A DNA stretch of 64,000 nt from Ursus arctos (GCF_023065955.2 NW_026623008.1:16584501-16648500), one strand, 5' to 3'. Shown: positions 46,400-58,700, counted from the first letter of the stretch. Translations and numbers: made by a program. The notes: generated by a model not told the origin, from the sequence alone.

Positions 46400-47110
46400 A
46401 CCTGGTTTTCAGCACAAGCTTTAACATACAAGTAGACAGAAACTGATCGAGACAGTACTATACGACCACAAACTGAGCCACTAAAACACATGAAATATTG
46501 GCAAAAGAGGTAAGGAAGAGGAAAAACTAGCCATGGCAAAGACAATATCCAGCCCAGACAAGGCCAGGTCCTTCTTAAGCAACCTTGGGCTCAGAAGAAG
46601 ACACCATATTTTAGAACTTTGCTTCTAGAAAGCAGCTGTTCAGTGTAACACATGCAGACCCAGTCCTTCAGCCTCACCCTCCCAGGGAGGCAGTCTAGGA
46701 TGGGAAACTAAACCACAGAATCACGGTAACAATATATATTAATAGGGCTTTCTAAATAAGCTCACGAGCACTATTCTGAAAATACAATTTGTTTTTTTAT
46801 TGCTGTTGTTACTTAAGCAGATATTAAGAACTATAATCACAACCACCAAAGTAATAACTGATTCAAAAAAGGATCATCAGCGAAAGCTAAAACCATTTGG
46901 TGGGAGAATAAGATAGTCACAATGTCTCAAAGTCACCCCACAGATTACTTACAAAGGGGAGTTATTAAGTACCTTTTAATGAAGAGTCTAATTTACCATC
47001 AACAATAATGGAGCAGACTAACATGTGTCTCGCAATATGATACAAAGGGAACCACACAGCGTCATCTATGTACTATTTCTTACCAAAAATGTTTACCCTG
47101 CATATCTCAG
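46400..47110. other. Unassigned intron sequence
   Basis: No feature recognised. Confidence 0.45.
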
Positions 47111-47127
47111 CATAAGAAAATAATCAG

Positions 47128-47327
47128 GGGCGCCTGGGTGGCACAGCGGTCAGGCGTCTGCCTTCGGCTCGGGGCGTGATCCCGGCATTATGGGATCGAG
47201 CCCCATGTCAGGCTCCTCCGCTATGAGCCTGCTTCTTCCTCTCCCACTCCCCCTGCTTGTGTTCCCTCTCTCGCTGACTATCTCTATCTCTGTCGAATAA
47301 ATAAATAAAATCTTTAAAAAAAAAAAA
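47128..47327 (+). mobile_element. Can-SINE, young subtype
   Basis: GGGGCGCCTGGGTGGCACAG head. The flanking direct repeats are AAGAAAATAATCA and AAGAAAAGAATCA. Confidence 0.96.
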
Positions 47328-47446
47328 AAGAAAAGAATCAGACAAATCCAACTTATGGGACATTATAACCGGCCCAGACTCTTTAAAAGAGAAAGTGTTA
47401 TCAAAGACACACACACACGAAAGTTAAGAGTGAAGATTTTCTAGAT

Positions 47447-47601
47447 CAGGGGTCTTCAAACTAAAGTTTTACTTGAGTACAGCCATGCCCGTTCATTTAC
47501 ATATTGTCTATGGGTGCTTGTCTCTTCAAGAGATAGTACGGCCCGCAAAGCCAAAAATATTTACTATCTGGTCCTTCACAGAAAAAGTCTGCCAATCCCT
47601 G
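47447..47601 (+). mobile_element. MER5A hAT-Charlie element
   Basis: Termini CAGGGGTCTTCAAACT and GTCTGCCAATCCCTG. Internal GTACAGCCATGCCCGTTCAT and AGTACGGCCCGCAAAGCC. 8 bp TSD TTCTAGAT/CTCTAGAT. Confidence 0.93.
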
Positions 47602-47897
47602 CTCTAGATTAAAAGGGACAGGAGGAAAAAAAAGGGGGGGACAGGAGGACCAAACGTAACAAGAAATCCTTGAAGTGGATTCTAAAGGGGAGGGAAAGCA
47701 ATAAAGAACATTTATGGAACAACTGGGATATCTGAATATGAACTAACATTAGACAATGTTGTATCAAGGTTGAATGCAGAATTATTTAGTGGTTACAGGC
47801 TATGATGTATGCAACTTACTTTCAAATGTTTCAGAAAAAATTAGACAAACAGAAAAAAAGCAATTATCTCTAAAGATTAACAATCATAAATCTAGAT

Positions 47898-49455
47898 CAG
47901 TAGTTCTCAAACTTTTTTATCTCAGGACTCCTTTGTACTCTTAAAAATCACTGAAGACCCCAAAGGGCTTTTGTTTATATATGAATCTAGATTTGCCATA
48001 TAAGAAATTAACACTGAGAAAATTGTAAAACACATGTTGATTTTCAAATTACAATAAGCTCATTATGTTACCATAAGTAACATTTTTATGGAAAGTAATT
48101 TTCCAAAACCAAAAAATTTAATAAGAAGAGTGGCACTGGTTTTGCACTTCCGCAAAGCTCTTTGACGTCAGTTGCTGCAATTTCATACCTGTTTCTGCGT
48201 CATGCTTACGATATGGCATTTTGTTGTAGGAGAAGAAAATAACAACATACTATGCACTTGAAAAAAGAGTGCTTTGACAGCCTTTTAAGATGATGAGAGA
48301 TATTCTTCTATGATACTATACCATAACTTGACAAGTAGTAGTTTCTCACGGGTTAGTTGTAATATGGAATCTGAACCCACATCCATAGGAACTTTTCATA
48401 CTCCGTCACATTAAAATCCATTGATCTATCTCGCACTTCAAATGGATCTTTTACCAAGCATGATTTTTATAAAATCATGCCTTGATCATTTGATGAATAC
48501 TGGTTCACTAAGCTGACAGATATGCAGATCTTAAATGCTGACACATTTCATTGTATAGTATCGAAAAATCACTATTGTTAATACACCACCAATCCTGTCA
48601 AAAAAGACTAAGTGTTGGGTAGCTGACAAGCTCACAGTGATAGATATGTTACAAAATTCTAATTTTTGCTTGAAATCTGAATTTTATCATTGGCAATAGG
48701 TACTTCCAGTTGTTTTCCTTGAAGTGACAAACTTCATTTCACTCATTTCCAAAAAAAGTCTCCCAAATACCCAAATCTGAGTAACCAGCTTGTCACTCAT
48801 TCTTCCAAGTAAAAATGATGTTTCATGAAAGAAGAGGTTTAGCTTGCAACTCGAACCAATTCTTCAAATAAACACTACACCCTGATATGCAGAAGTATTT
48901 CACCCCATTTCAACACATGGAATATTAAAAAGATGTGTACTCAAAAATCAAACTTTGATAAAATTGGTAACTTTTACTGCTGCATCAACATATTTTTCTA
49001 AAGAGTTTATTTATTTGATAGAGAGTGAGAGCAGATGCAGGGGGAGCAGCAGGCAGAGGAAGAGGGAGAAGGAGGCTCCCTGCTGAGCAGTGAGCCCCCT
49101 GTAGAGCTCCATCCCAGAACCCTAGGATCATGAGCTGAAGGCAGATATTTAACCAACTGAGCCACCCAGGCGCCCCAAGAACATTCTTAAATGAAACTGA
49201 CATTTGTTGTTTTACTGCAAGTGTGTCACAAATATAATTACGAATACAATGTGATACCACTACCCTGATTTGTGCTAAGGCACCAATAGCTTTATCCACC
49301 ATTGATTGCTTTTGCATCATCAGTACAAATATCACCACAGTGAAAAAGGCAAATGATGTCTTAGTATTATTACGAAAATAGTTCTGACCTTGCAGATCCC
49401 TTACGGGGTCTTAGTGACCCCCAGGGATCTGTAAATAACCCTTTGAGAACCACTG
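47898..49455. mobile_element. 1.56 kb hAT-superfamily DNA transposon
   Basis: Terminal inverted repeats: CAGTAGTTCTCAAA at the left and the complement of CAGTGGTTCTCAAA at the right. 8 bp TSD ATCTAGAT/ATCCAGGT with six of eight matches. The interior is AT-rich with no open frame of note and holds a later Can-SINE. It is the size of a long mammalian hAT relic; I could not name the family. Confidence 0.85.
48998..49176 (-). mobile_element. Can-SINE inside the hAT element, minus
   Basis: AAAGAGTTTATTTATTTGAT start and CACCCAGGCGCCCC end. Confidence 0.94.
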
Positions 49456-49779
49456 ATCCAGGTGAATGAGTGTTCATAATACTATCCACTCAATTTTTTA
49501 GGTTTAGAAATTTTCCAAAAAAAAAATAATAATTGAAGAGGAAAGAAAGAAACCATAAAGAATTCTCAACTCTTTTAAAGAGCAAGAGAAAACTCCTTCA
49601 GCAATATTAATGAATAGGTGGCACAGCAATGTTCTTTTGAAAAACAAAACACAGTAGTGGAAATTAGCTGCCCAATGAAGGCCCAGTACAAAAATTCAAC
49701 CTGCTGGGGTTTACTTCAAGAAGAATCCACTTATAACAAGCAACTACCAACAACAGAACAAATACAGATCCACAGTCCC

Positions 49780-50270
49780 TTGTTTTGGGCTAAATAGATT
49801 TTGGAATTCAGAATTTTTTAGATTTTGGAAAGATTATAATATAATAGGGACTAGGACAACACGCAGTAGGCAAACATCAATATTTCCACAGTTTAAATAT
49901 ATGAATAATCATGGGGCACCTGGCTGGCTCAGTCAGTAGAGCATGTCACTCTTGATCTCAGAGTTGGGAGTTTGAGACCCCACGCTGGGGGTAGAGTTTA
50001 TTTAAAAAAATATAAATATATACGTATATTTTTTTCATGTTATATGAATGAATGAAATTTATTTTACGAATTTATTATATGAATAATGAATTTATATGAA
50101 TGAATGAAACAAATGTTATATACATTCATCTGTACATGAATATTCATACTAAGTAGTATAAAAAGTCTCACTTTAGTTCCGGTCAGATTTTGCTATGAAG
50201 CGAATCATGTTTTTCATTTAAGTGCTTTTCGGGTTTTGACATTGCACATAAATAACTGCAGACTCCTTGG
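49780..50270. repeat. Possible old DNA transposon fragment with a SINE head inside
   Basis: GATTTTGGAATTCAGAATTTT and TTTAGATTTTGGAAAG recall mammal-wide Tc1/mariner-type relics. The family is unresolved. 50040-50110 is a GAAT-rich low-complexity patch. Confidence 0.35.
49912..50010 (+). mobile_element. Older Can-SINE, head only
   Basis: GGGGCACCTGGCTGGCTCAG to a TTTAAAAAAATAT tail, no CT middle. Confidence 0.82.
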
Positions 50271-50395
50271 GAATATGCTATGCTCCTACTCAAATAATTC
50301 CATCAGCCCACACCAGTACCTATTTACGGGGTGAGGTTAGGTAGAGACTTGAGATTTTCAAGAGAACTGTATTTGTTTTTTTGGGTTTTTTGGCG

Positions 50396-50588
50396 TTTTT
50401 TTAAAGATTTTATTTATTTACTTGACAGAGAAAGAGAGACAGCCAGTGAGAGACGGAAGCAGGGGGAGTGGGAGAGGAAGAAGCAGGCTCCCAGAGGAGG
50501 AGCCTGATGTGGGGCTCGATCCCAGAACTCTGGGATCAGGCCCTGAGCCTAAGGCAGATGCTTAACGACTGCACCACCCAGGCACCCC
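50396..50588 (-). mobile_element. Can-SINE, minus
   Basis: AAAGATTTTATTTATTTACT start, CACCCAGGCACCCC end. CTGTATTTGT on both sides is the TSD. Confidence 0.95.
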
Positions 50589-50589
50589 T

Positions 50590-51055
50590 GTATTTGTGAT
50601 TCCGATGAAGTTGCATATTCCACTGAAGAATTGGAAAACCCACATTAACAGGAACAGGTGGTCAGGAATAGGTACAGGGCCAATATAAATCATTTCCATC
50701 AGGAGTCAGTGACCAGAGAGACCATGGGCTGGGACAGTATAACACCAATGGTGTTGGACTGGAATTGTTATAATAAAATCACAGGCAGCCAACTGGGGAT
50801 CTTAGAGCTACATATAATTCTCTAAGGCTGAAAACAGGCCCTTGAAAAAGAGAAAGATAATTAAAAATTAAAACTATCCATCAACTTATACCTAAAATAT
50901 GTAACAAATATATGTCGATCCCCCTTAATGCCACAAATTAATTAAAGATCAGAATTTGGAGGCAAATTATTGTAAGCCTTAGCTGAAACACTGGCAAATT
51001 CCTGATACTACTTCTTAACCAGATTCTAATCTAGTAATCCACAGCAAAATGGTAT
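50590..51055. other. Unassigned intron sequence
   Basis: No feature recognised. Confidence 0.45.
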
Positions 51056-51059
51056 ACTA

Positions 51060-51180
51060 GAAATAGCAAACCGAGAGTCCAGGAGATCTCAGCTCTCAAT
51101 CTCAATTCTGCCACTAACTAGTTATACAGCCTGAGCCACGAACATAGCAGACACTCAGCAAATGCGATATTAAATCAATG
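51060..51180 (+). repeat. MIR fragment
   Basis: CAATTCTGCCACTAACTAGT and GCAGACACTCAGCAAATG. Confidence 0.6.
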
Positions 51181-51479
51181 ACCTTAACTTTTTTATGACT
51201 CTAATTCATCACTTGTAATAGAGAACACTGGATTAAAAGAATGTTAAAGGTCTCTTTTAGCTATAAATTCTTTAATAAAAATCCAGGTTTATTCATATGA
51301 CTGGAGCTGGTTAGAATTTACTATGACTAGTTTTAAAGACAGGGTTCTTGACTGAAGAGGAAAAAATAAGTTTTCTAGCAAAAGTAACAACATGCACAAG
51401 AGTTCTGTATTAAGAACAAATGAGACAGTCTAATCTGACCTATAACGTGTCCCCAAGGACCTTATCAACTCAAACAACT

Positions 51480-51625
51480 TTAGTGGTGACCTTAAAGACT
51501 ACCTAGTCCAAATCGTTCACTGTACAGGTGAGAAAACTGAGAATTACATTATGTGCCCAAAGTCATACTATCTGGCTATGGCAATGCTACAACTAAAACC
51601 CAAATTTCCCTAGTTCCGAGTCATA
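51480..51625 (+). repeat. Ancient repeat fragment
   Basis: AAAGACTACCTAGTCCAAAT and AGGTGAGAAAACTGAGAAT. Of the 19855/39210 type. Confidence 0.4.
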
Positions 51626-51794
51626 CGCTATCTTTCTTATAACCCAAGGCCTCTAGAAAAGCACAACTTCAGTGCTACCTGCACTATGGCAATTCCTTCA
51701 ATCAACATATGCTTTTAGGACCTCTAGTTCTACTATATCAAGTAGACATATGAGGTGGGCAATGAATTCTAGGCAAATAGTTCCCAAAACTCAG

Positions 51795-52010
51795 GGCTGC
51801 CTGGGTGGCTCAGTTGGTTAAGCATCTGCCTTCGGCTCAGGTCATGATCCCAGGGTCCCGGGATCGAGTTTGGAATCTGTCTCTCTGCTCTCTGCCTGCT
51901 ACTCCCTCTCCCTCTGCCTGCCACTCCGCCTACTTGTGCTCGCATTCCCTATCTCTCTGTCAAATAAATAAACAAAAAATCTTTTTTAAAAAAAGATTTT
52001 TAAAAAAAGA
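51795..52010 (+). mobile_element. Can-SINE
   Basis: GGGCTGCCTGGGTGGCTCAG head. The TSD TCCCAAAACTCAG/TCCAAAAACTCAG bounds it. Confidence 0.96.
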
Positions 52011-53086
52011 TCCAAAAACTCAGAGAAAATATCTGCAAATCACTTATCTGATGAGGCTAGTGTCCAAAATATACAGAGAACTCTTATAATTCAACAGTAA
52101 AAAGCCATTTTAAAAATGGCAAAGGGGGCGCCTGGGTAGCGCAGTCATTAAGCGTCTGCCTTCAGCTCAGGGCGTGATCCCGGCGTTCCGGGATCGAGTC
52201 CCACATCGGGCTCCTCCGCTGTGAGCCTGCTTCTTCCTCTCCCACTCCCCTGCTGTGCTCCCTCTCTCGCTGGCTGTCTCTTTGTCACATAAATAAATAA
52301 AATCTTAAAAAAAAAAAATGGCAAAGGATTTGCATAGGTATTTCTCCAATGAAATATACCGACGGCCAATAAGCACATGAAAAGATGCACCATCGTTAGT
52401 CATTAGGAAAATGCAAATAAAAACCACCACACAATACCGCTTCACACCCACTAGTATGGCTATAATCAAAAAGGATAATAACAAGGGTTGTGAGGATATG
52501 GACAAATTGGAACCCACATACACTGCTGGTAGGAATGCAAATTGGTGCAGGCAGATGCTGTGAAAAAAATCTGGTAGTTCCTCAAAAAGTTAAAGTCACC
52601 ATATGACCCAGCAATTCCATTCTAGGTATATATCTGAGAAAACTGAAAACTTGTGCCAACACATAAACTTGTACAGCAAACCTTATTCAGAATAGCTCCA
52701 AAGTGGAAACAACCCAAGTGTCTTTCAACCGATCAATAAACAAAATGTGGTACATTCATACAATGGGTATTATGCGGCCCTACAAATAAAGTACTGATAA
52801 ATGCTACAACGCAGATGAACTTTGAAAACACTGTGGTAAGCGAAAGAAGCCAGACACAACAGTCTACATATTGCATGATTTCCATTTATATAAAATGTCC
52901 AGAATAGGCAAATCCACACAGAGACAGAAAACAGATTATGGTTGCCAGGTTCTGGAGGTAGGGGAGAATGGAGAGTGACTGCTAATGGTATGGAGTTTCT
53001 TTTTGGGGTGATGAAAATGGTCTGAAATTAAATAGTGGTGATGGTTGTGAATTTTATGGTATGTGAATTACATCAATATATATTTT
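52011..53086 (+). mobile_element. L1M ORF2 end and 3'UTR, split by a Can-SINE
   Basis: GTCCAAAATATACAGAGAAC, CACATACACTGCTGGTAGGA, ATGACCCAGCAATTCCATTC, and the 3'UTR with GGTTGCCAGGTTCTGGAGGT. Reading frames are broken. Confidence 0.9.
52125..52313 (+). mobile_element. Can-SINE with perfect 13 bp TSD
   Basis: AAAAATGGCAAAG at 52112-52124 and 52314-52326. GGGGCGCCTGGGTAGCGCAG head, same subtype as 34358-34578. Confidence 0.97.
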
Positions 53087-53101
53087 TGTTGGTTTTATTT
53101 T

Positions 53102-53297
53102 AAAGATTTATTTATTTATTTTAGAGAGAGTGTGTGTACGCAAGCAGGGGCAGGAGAGGGGCAAAGGCAGAGAATCTCAACAAGGCTCCCACTGAGCACG
53201 GAGCCCCACATGCGGCTTGATCTCACAACCCTGAGATCATAACCTGAGCTGAAATCAAGAGTCAGTCGCTTAATGAACTGAGCCATCCAGGCACCCC
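53102..53297 (-). mobile_element. Can-SINE (older of a stacked pair), minus
   Basis: AAAGATTTATTTATTTATTT start, GAGCCATCCAGGCACCCC end. Flanked by TGTTGGTTTTATTTT. Confidence 0.95.
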
Positions 53298-53312
53298 TGT
53301 TGGTTTTATTTT

Positions 53313-53516
53313 TTTTTTTAAAGATTTTATTTATTTATTTGACAGAGATACAGAGATAGAGACAGCCAGCGAGAGCGGGAACACAAGCAGGGGGAGTGGG
53401 AGAGGAAGAAGCAGGCTCCCAGCAGAGGAGCCTGATGTGGGGCTCGATCCCATAACGCCGGGATCACGCCCTGAGCCGAAGGCAGACGCTTAACCGCTGT
53501 GCCACCCAGGCGCCCC
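53313..53516 (-). mobile_element. Can-SINE (younger of a stacked pair), minus
   Basis: AAAGATTTTATTTATTTATT start, CACCCAGGCGCCCC end. Flanked by two further copies of the same 15 bp target. Confidence 0.96.
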
Positions 53517-53564
53517 TGTTGGTTTTATTTTAAAACACACAGAGAGACACCACGCCCTTTTGGG

Positions 53565-53990
53565 TTGGAAAAAGAAAATACCAACACAAGGTTAATGCAT
53601 CGAAGTCTCAATTCATCATTACTTACTGAACCAGGCATGTGCTATAAAACGGGAATCCAGAGAAAATTCTCTGTTCTTATGATAGTCATAGTTCACTATA
53701 AGGAGACAAAAGTAAGCAAATAATTATAATGTGGTAAGTGCAACAAGTGTTTCCGAAGATGTACTACAACCATAGAAGTACCGAAGGAGTGGACTGATAA
53801 TGAGTTAGGAAAGGTCATAGGAGAGATCTGAATGAGATTTTAAGAAGGAATAGAACAGAACTTCTCTCCAGGCAGATCATGGGAGCAAAAATACTATGTA
53901 AGCATCATAATGGCATTTAGAAGTGGGACAAATCATTTCTCTGAAGTGATCTACAAGCACTTCATGATAAAATTTAAGCTAAGCTCTCCG
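53565..53990 (-). repeat. L2, minus
   Basis: TTACTTACTGAACCAGGCAT, GTGGTAAGTGCAACAAGTGT, GAGAGATCTGAATGAGATTT follow L2 complement. Confidence 0.6.
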
Positions 53991-53994
53991 AATG

Positions 53995-54385
53995 AGAACA
54001 TGATTATGTGTAAAAAAGAAGGGACTGAATCACAGGCAAAATACAAAATCCATAAAACAAATGCACATATTTAGCTCAGTACAGCAAGAGTAACAGAGAC
54101 TGCTGAAGCAGCGCTGACTGGCTGCTGGTGCTGGTACGACTTGGGTACTACTTTAATTCGTCTCTTCCAAAGAAACACTACTGCCAGCATTTCAGTTGCT
54201 CCAGTATTTTTTTGCACAAGTCACATCTATGAGCCAGCTATTTATCTATCTACCTGTCTATCCATCCTCATTTCATCTTTGCAACAAACCTGAGCTAAGT
54301 ACTAATACCAATTTTAACAAGAAACTCAATCACTTGCAGGAAGACTAGTAACATTTCACAGTACTGTATCATGCTTTCTGTTCAG
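53995..54385. other. Unassigned intron sequence
   Basis: No feature recognised. Confidence 0.45.
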
Positions 54386-54389
54386 TGTC

Positions 54390-54565
54390 ATCAATTTATT
54401 CTCTCAATCCTTAAAACAATCCTAAGAACAGGTATTATTAGTACTCCTAGTCTATAGATGAGAAAACTAAGATTCAGGAAAGTTAAACAAATTTGCCCAG
54501 AGACACACTGGGAATAAAAGGCAGAACTGGGAATTAAATCCAGGTCTGCATAATCTCTTCTTGAT
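54390..54565 (-). repeat. MIR, minus
   Basis: CTATAGATGAGAAAACTAAG and GGAATTAAATCCAGGTCTGC. Confidence 0.85.
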
Positions 54566-54599
54566 ATATCATTTCATCCGTACTTAATCATTATTCAGT

Positions 54600-55660
54600 C
54601 TAATTCAATATGCTTCAATTTTTACATTCTGCATTTCCAATGACTGGTAATAATAGTCTCTTGCATGGCAGGCACAATATACATTAGCTGAAGACATCGT
54701 TCCTATGTGTTAGAGCTAAGGGAAAGCAAACAGCCGTTAGCTGGAGAAATCTAGCCAAGAGGAACCCAACGCAAGGTTACTTCTCAAAAACTCTTTTTAG
54801 GTTTTTCCAAAGAGTAGGGAAGAGCCTCCAATGCTACAGCAGACTAGCCCGAGGGAGAGATGCAAAGAAATCTTTTCATCAAAGAGATGGAAAGGCAAGT
54901 CTTACCAAGATCTGGTTCCAGCAATGCAGAGATCATGCAGCACGTACTGCAGCAAAATCAGGCGCTGACAGCTGAGCTAGATCAAGCCGCATGAAGCATT
55001 TTAGAAAAAATAAAACAAAACTAGAAGCACTTGAATCCTAAAAATGCCTCTAAACAACTGCAGGAAACTGACAGACAACAAAAGAGTGGGATTCAGTGGA
55101 AGCAGTTCAAGAGTTAAACCCATAAAACAACTCACATGAGAGCACAGCTCATACTGGTAGCTCACACCTCCCACTCGGTTTACCTTCTTTTCCACATAGA
55201 AAAGGTAAGCTGTTTTCTCAGTTCCCAGAGAATCCGATACCCTTCAAATGTTGTTTCTCAGCTTGCTAGATGGCTACACCAGGACATGGGAATGACGCAG
55301 CAACATCCCCCTCTAACAGCAGGAAGGGAATCAGGGACTAGAAAAAGAAATGAGTAGCTGGGAATGATCTTCCCGTTCCAAACACCACAGGCCTGTCCTA
55401 CTTATCCAAGACCGGTGACTATTACATGACACTCATCCCAAACCATTTTTTTGTCTTTCAGACCGGGCTTAACTAACCTTTTAAATTTAATTCCATTTAA
55501 TTTTGTTCTCATGTCGTAAGACAAGTTGCTTCATGGATTTCTTATTTGTAAATGAGACTAAATATGCTAGATTCTAGACCCTACCCCTCACACAGGAATG
55601 CTGTTTGAAGAAAATGGTTATTTAAGGTACTTGGAAAAGTTAAAAGAATAACATAACAAT
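54600..55660. other. Unassigned intron sequence containing a candidate exon
   Basis: About 1 kb with no recognised repeat. A small candidate exon and a 44-codon ORF lie near 54.86-55.07 kb. Confidence 0.45.
54906..55067 (-). other. Candidate non-coding exon on the gene strand
   Basis: On the minus strand a pyrimidine-rich acceptor (CTCTTTTGTTGTCTGTCAG) lies 162 bases before a good donor (CTTG|GTAAGA). An alternative acceptor lies 10 bases further in. Size and strand would suit a LUZP1 5'UTR exon, but no transcript evidence is available and such pairs arise by chance. Confidence 0.22.
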
Positions 55661-55669
55661 AGCCAACAT

Positions 55670-55865
55670 TTTTTGTATGTTTACTTCATATCATTCTAAG
55701 CCCTTTGCATCACCTCATTTATTTCTCACAACACTAGGAGGCAGATACTATTAACCCCATTTTTCAGATGAGTAAACTGAGGCACAAAGAAGTAGCGTTC
55801 TTTTCCCAGGTTTACACAAAAATCACATGGTGGATCTGGAATTCAAACCCAGGCCATGTTGGTCA
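55670..55865 (-). repeat. MIR, minus
   Basis: CTATTAACCCCATTTTTCAG, GAGTAAACTGAGGCACAAAG, GAATTCAAACCCAGGCCATG. Confidence 0.9.
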
Positions 55866-56084
55866 GTAAATGTGAGTGGTATTACTAAACTAACATAATT
55901 GTAATGTGTAATAAAAATTATGTTAGAATATTATAGCACATGGCTTAAGGAAGCAAACACAATAACCTAGTCAAACATTCAACATCTAAATTCTACTTTG
56001 TTCTCACCACCATATACCTTCATCTGTATGCACTTTGAATGCAGCATGTATGTGGTACAGATACATGTGTATGTGGAACAGAAA

Positions 56085-56310
56085 ATCTGGAGTCACACAG
56101 ACCTAGTCATATATGTGACAATATATCACTTAATAGCAGTATGGGCAAGCTACTTAACTATGTTCCAGTGTCCTCATGTGTAAAACAGGGATAATAGCTA
56201 CCGCAAAGAATTATTTAAGGAAGGACTAAATGCATTATAAAATCATCTGAGGACAGCAGCTGGCATATAGGAAATGCTAACCAAATGTCATTAGCTACTA
56301 TTGTTAATAT
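56085..56310 (+). repeat. MIR
   Basis: GGGCAAGCTACTTAACTATG, GTAAAACAGGGATAATAGC, GGCATATAGGAAATGCTAA. Confidence 0.85.
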
Positions 56311-56314
56311 TTCA

Positions 56315-57780
56315 CTCTGCCATTTTACCTATTTTCCATATAAACAAACACTTAAAAAATCTGCATCAAAGCTATCACATCATTTTGAAATAGGCATATG
56401 TACTGGATTTCACATTTCAGTATCTCCATAGTTCAGTAATGTTTTCTAGTACCCTTATAATCCATGGAACACTGCTGCTGATGTAGGCATCTAGTCTACC
56501 ATTTTGAAGACAGAGCTGCAGCGTTTCTTACATGTCAAACGACATACTGAACTCTTATCTCTTAATACAAACTGTCACAGACTTATCTCAATACAAATTA
56601 TCACATTTCTGACTAATCGGTAAACTGAGTTTGAGACTCGCTGTGAATGGCTTTTTAATCAAAACACCTCAAATTAAAATAGTAGTATCTTTTCAGAAAT
56701 TATTTACTTCACATCATTTGACAAATCTGAAGCCCAAAGAGTAAAGTGACCTGCTCAAGTCTATGTAGCTAAATAATGACAAAAACAGAACCAGAACCTC
56801 CAGACTCACTTAGTCCAAACCTCTTTATCATCTCTCTTGTCTGAATAATTCTATTTCCTGTACAGGAAGGTGATAAACATCTAAGAACAGAGAATGACTC
56901 AAATCTCTAAGGACAAAAAAATTTTCAGGATTCAAGGCTTCCATGACCATTTAACATAGCAAAACAGCAACAAAAAGTGGCATAACTCAACGCTGTTTCC
57001 TTCTAAAAAATCATGTCATCTCAAAACTTTGCTGTCCTCCATCTGTATTAGCCTAACCCACATGTGCTCATGCCACTACTTCCCAGCTACCTCTGTAACT
57101 TTCTGAAACTGTCCTGGCAAATTCAGGTCAAAACCCTAATAAACTCCAGGGAACTGTCACAGTACTGGGTTATTATAGCAAACACTCCTGAAAATAAATG
57201 GGGCTTAGAAATTCTATTATACGGAGATTCTCAGTGTAATTATTTTTGCTATGACAGAATCTGATGTGGGGTTTTTTTTCCAGAAATAGCTTTCCAAAAA
57301 AATACTAAAATAAGAGAGAAGACTTTATAAAAGTTTTCTCATTAAGGCCACTTCACTGATATTCATTAAACTTTCCCAAATTTTCTGGAGCATTTCAAAT
57401 CTCACATGAGTTTACCAAAGAACTTAATTCATAACATTCTTTCCAAAAGTCTGCTCTAAAAAAGAAATGTCTGCTTTTATGTACTATAGTATTTAACCAG
57501 AGTCAAGAGCAGAAGTGGGCAATCCATTTTACCAACAAGCCATAGCAGGATTAGGGAGAGAGGTAGAGAGAGAACAGGAAGACTAGCAAGTCAAATCAAT
57601 TATTTACTTAAAAGTCCACAGGGTACAGAGCACGATGAGATGCACAGCGCCAACCTGCCCCACCCCTTCTCTGCTAGTCAGTACAGGCCCCAAAGTGAAC
57701 ACCAGAGTCCAACAACCAGCCAAGTTCCAGGTAAAATGGCCTTACCAGGCTCAGTGGGGCCAAACACATATTTTTAACTC
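56315..57780. other. Unassigned intron sequence (1.5 kb)
   Basis: No gene recognised. 56700-56830 has a weak MIR-like look. Confidence 0.45.
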
Positions 57781-57789
57781 CAAAGAACA

Positions 57790-58700
57790 GAGGTTAAGGA
57801 AGAAGATGATCAATAGCTTAAATATTGACAAGAGATTAAGGAAGACAAAGGCTATGAAAATGACTGAATATATGGACACTGGATCTTTTGACAGGGCATT
57901 TACAATAAAGTGTTTGAAACAAAAACAAGACAGGAAGGGTGTTAAAGAATGAGGAGTATGATAGAAAAGGCTGCACAGAGAATGCTCTGTTTTTAGATGT
58001 CTGAGAGTAAAAGAAAAAAAATATGGCAATAACTCTAAAGGATAGAAAGGCAGGGGGATTTTATTTATTTAGGATAGAAAAGACCCCAGTGTATTCCTAA
58101 TCTCAAAGGAAGGACTCAATAAAGAGTGCAAGGATGCAATCTACAGATCCAAGACAGACAAGAATCAGTAACAGTGAGGTCCTAGGCAAAGTGTATACTA
58201 GGCAATGGGACAGTGAAGAAAAGTGATCTGTGTGGATCCTGAAAGTCACCAAACACAATGAGAACAGAGGAGAGCAAATGGTAGGGACTTTGAAAAATCA
58301 GAAGCCATGCAAAAATGGCAAAAAATGGTCGAGAAGCAACAGTGAAGGACTAGAAATATATTAATTGCTCCCCCTGTCCAAGGATGACAAAATATTCAAC
58401 CAGCAAAAATACGAGTAATAGCATTCATTAGAGAAAAAAATTTTTTTCAGTTGTGCGTTAGGAGATGGAGGAAATGTTGGGAGAAAACATTTTAAGAAGC
58501 TAGGACTTTGCTCACATTTGTGCACAGTTTCTACCAGACCCAATACAAGCAGCTGGTAAAAGAACAGCAGGAATGAGGTGGAGAGGGGTGGGGCTGAGCT
58601 TTATAACACGAAGAGAGAACACTGAAGAAATTATCAACAGCACACATGAAGAAAAGCTAAACACTTTTATGGCTGTGGATAATGGGGAGAATTAAGAAAG
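57790..58700 (-). repeat. Possible L2, minus
   Basis: Purine-rich text of L2-antisense style (e.g. CAGTGAGGTCCTAGGCAAAG, AAGTGATCTGTGTGGATCCT). Only partial. Confidence 0.35.

Larger units (their letters stand above)
47695..49530 (+). mobile_element. L1M 3' end split by a hAT element
   Basis: GAATATGAACTAACATTAGA through AACAATCATAA on the left joins GTGAATGAGTGTTCATAATA and TTTAGGTTTAGAAATTTTCC on the right in normal L1 order. Confidence 0.8.

Noticed and set aside
53087..53531. Threefold 15 bp direct repeat as a CRISPR-like array
   Set aside because: The spacers are two Can-SINEs; the repeats are target-site duplications in a mammalian genome.
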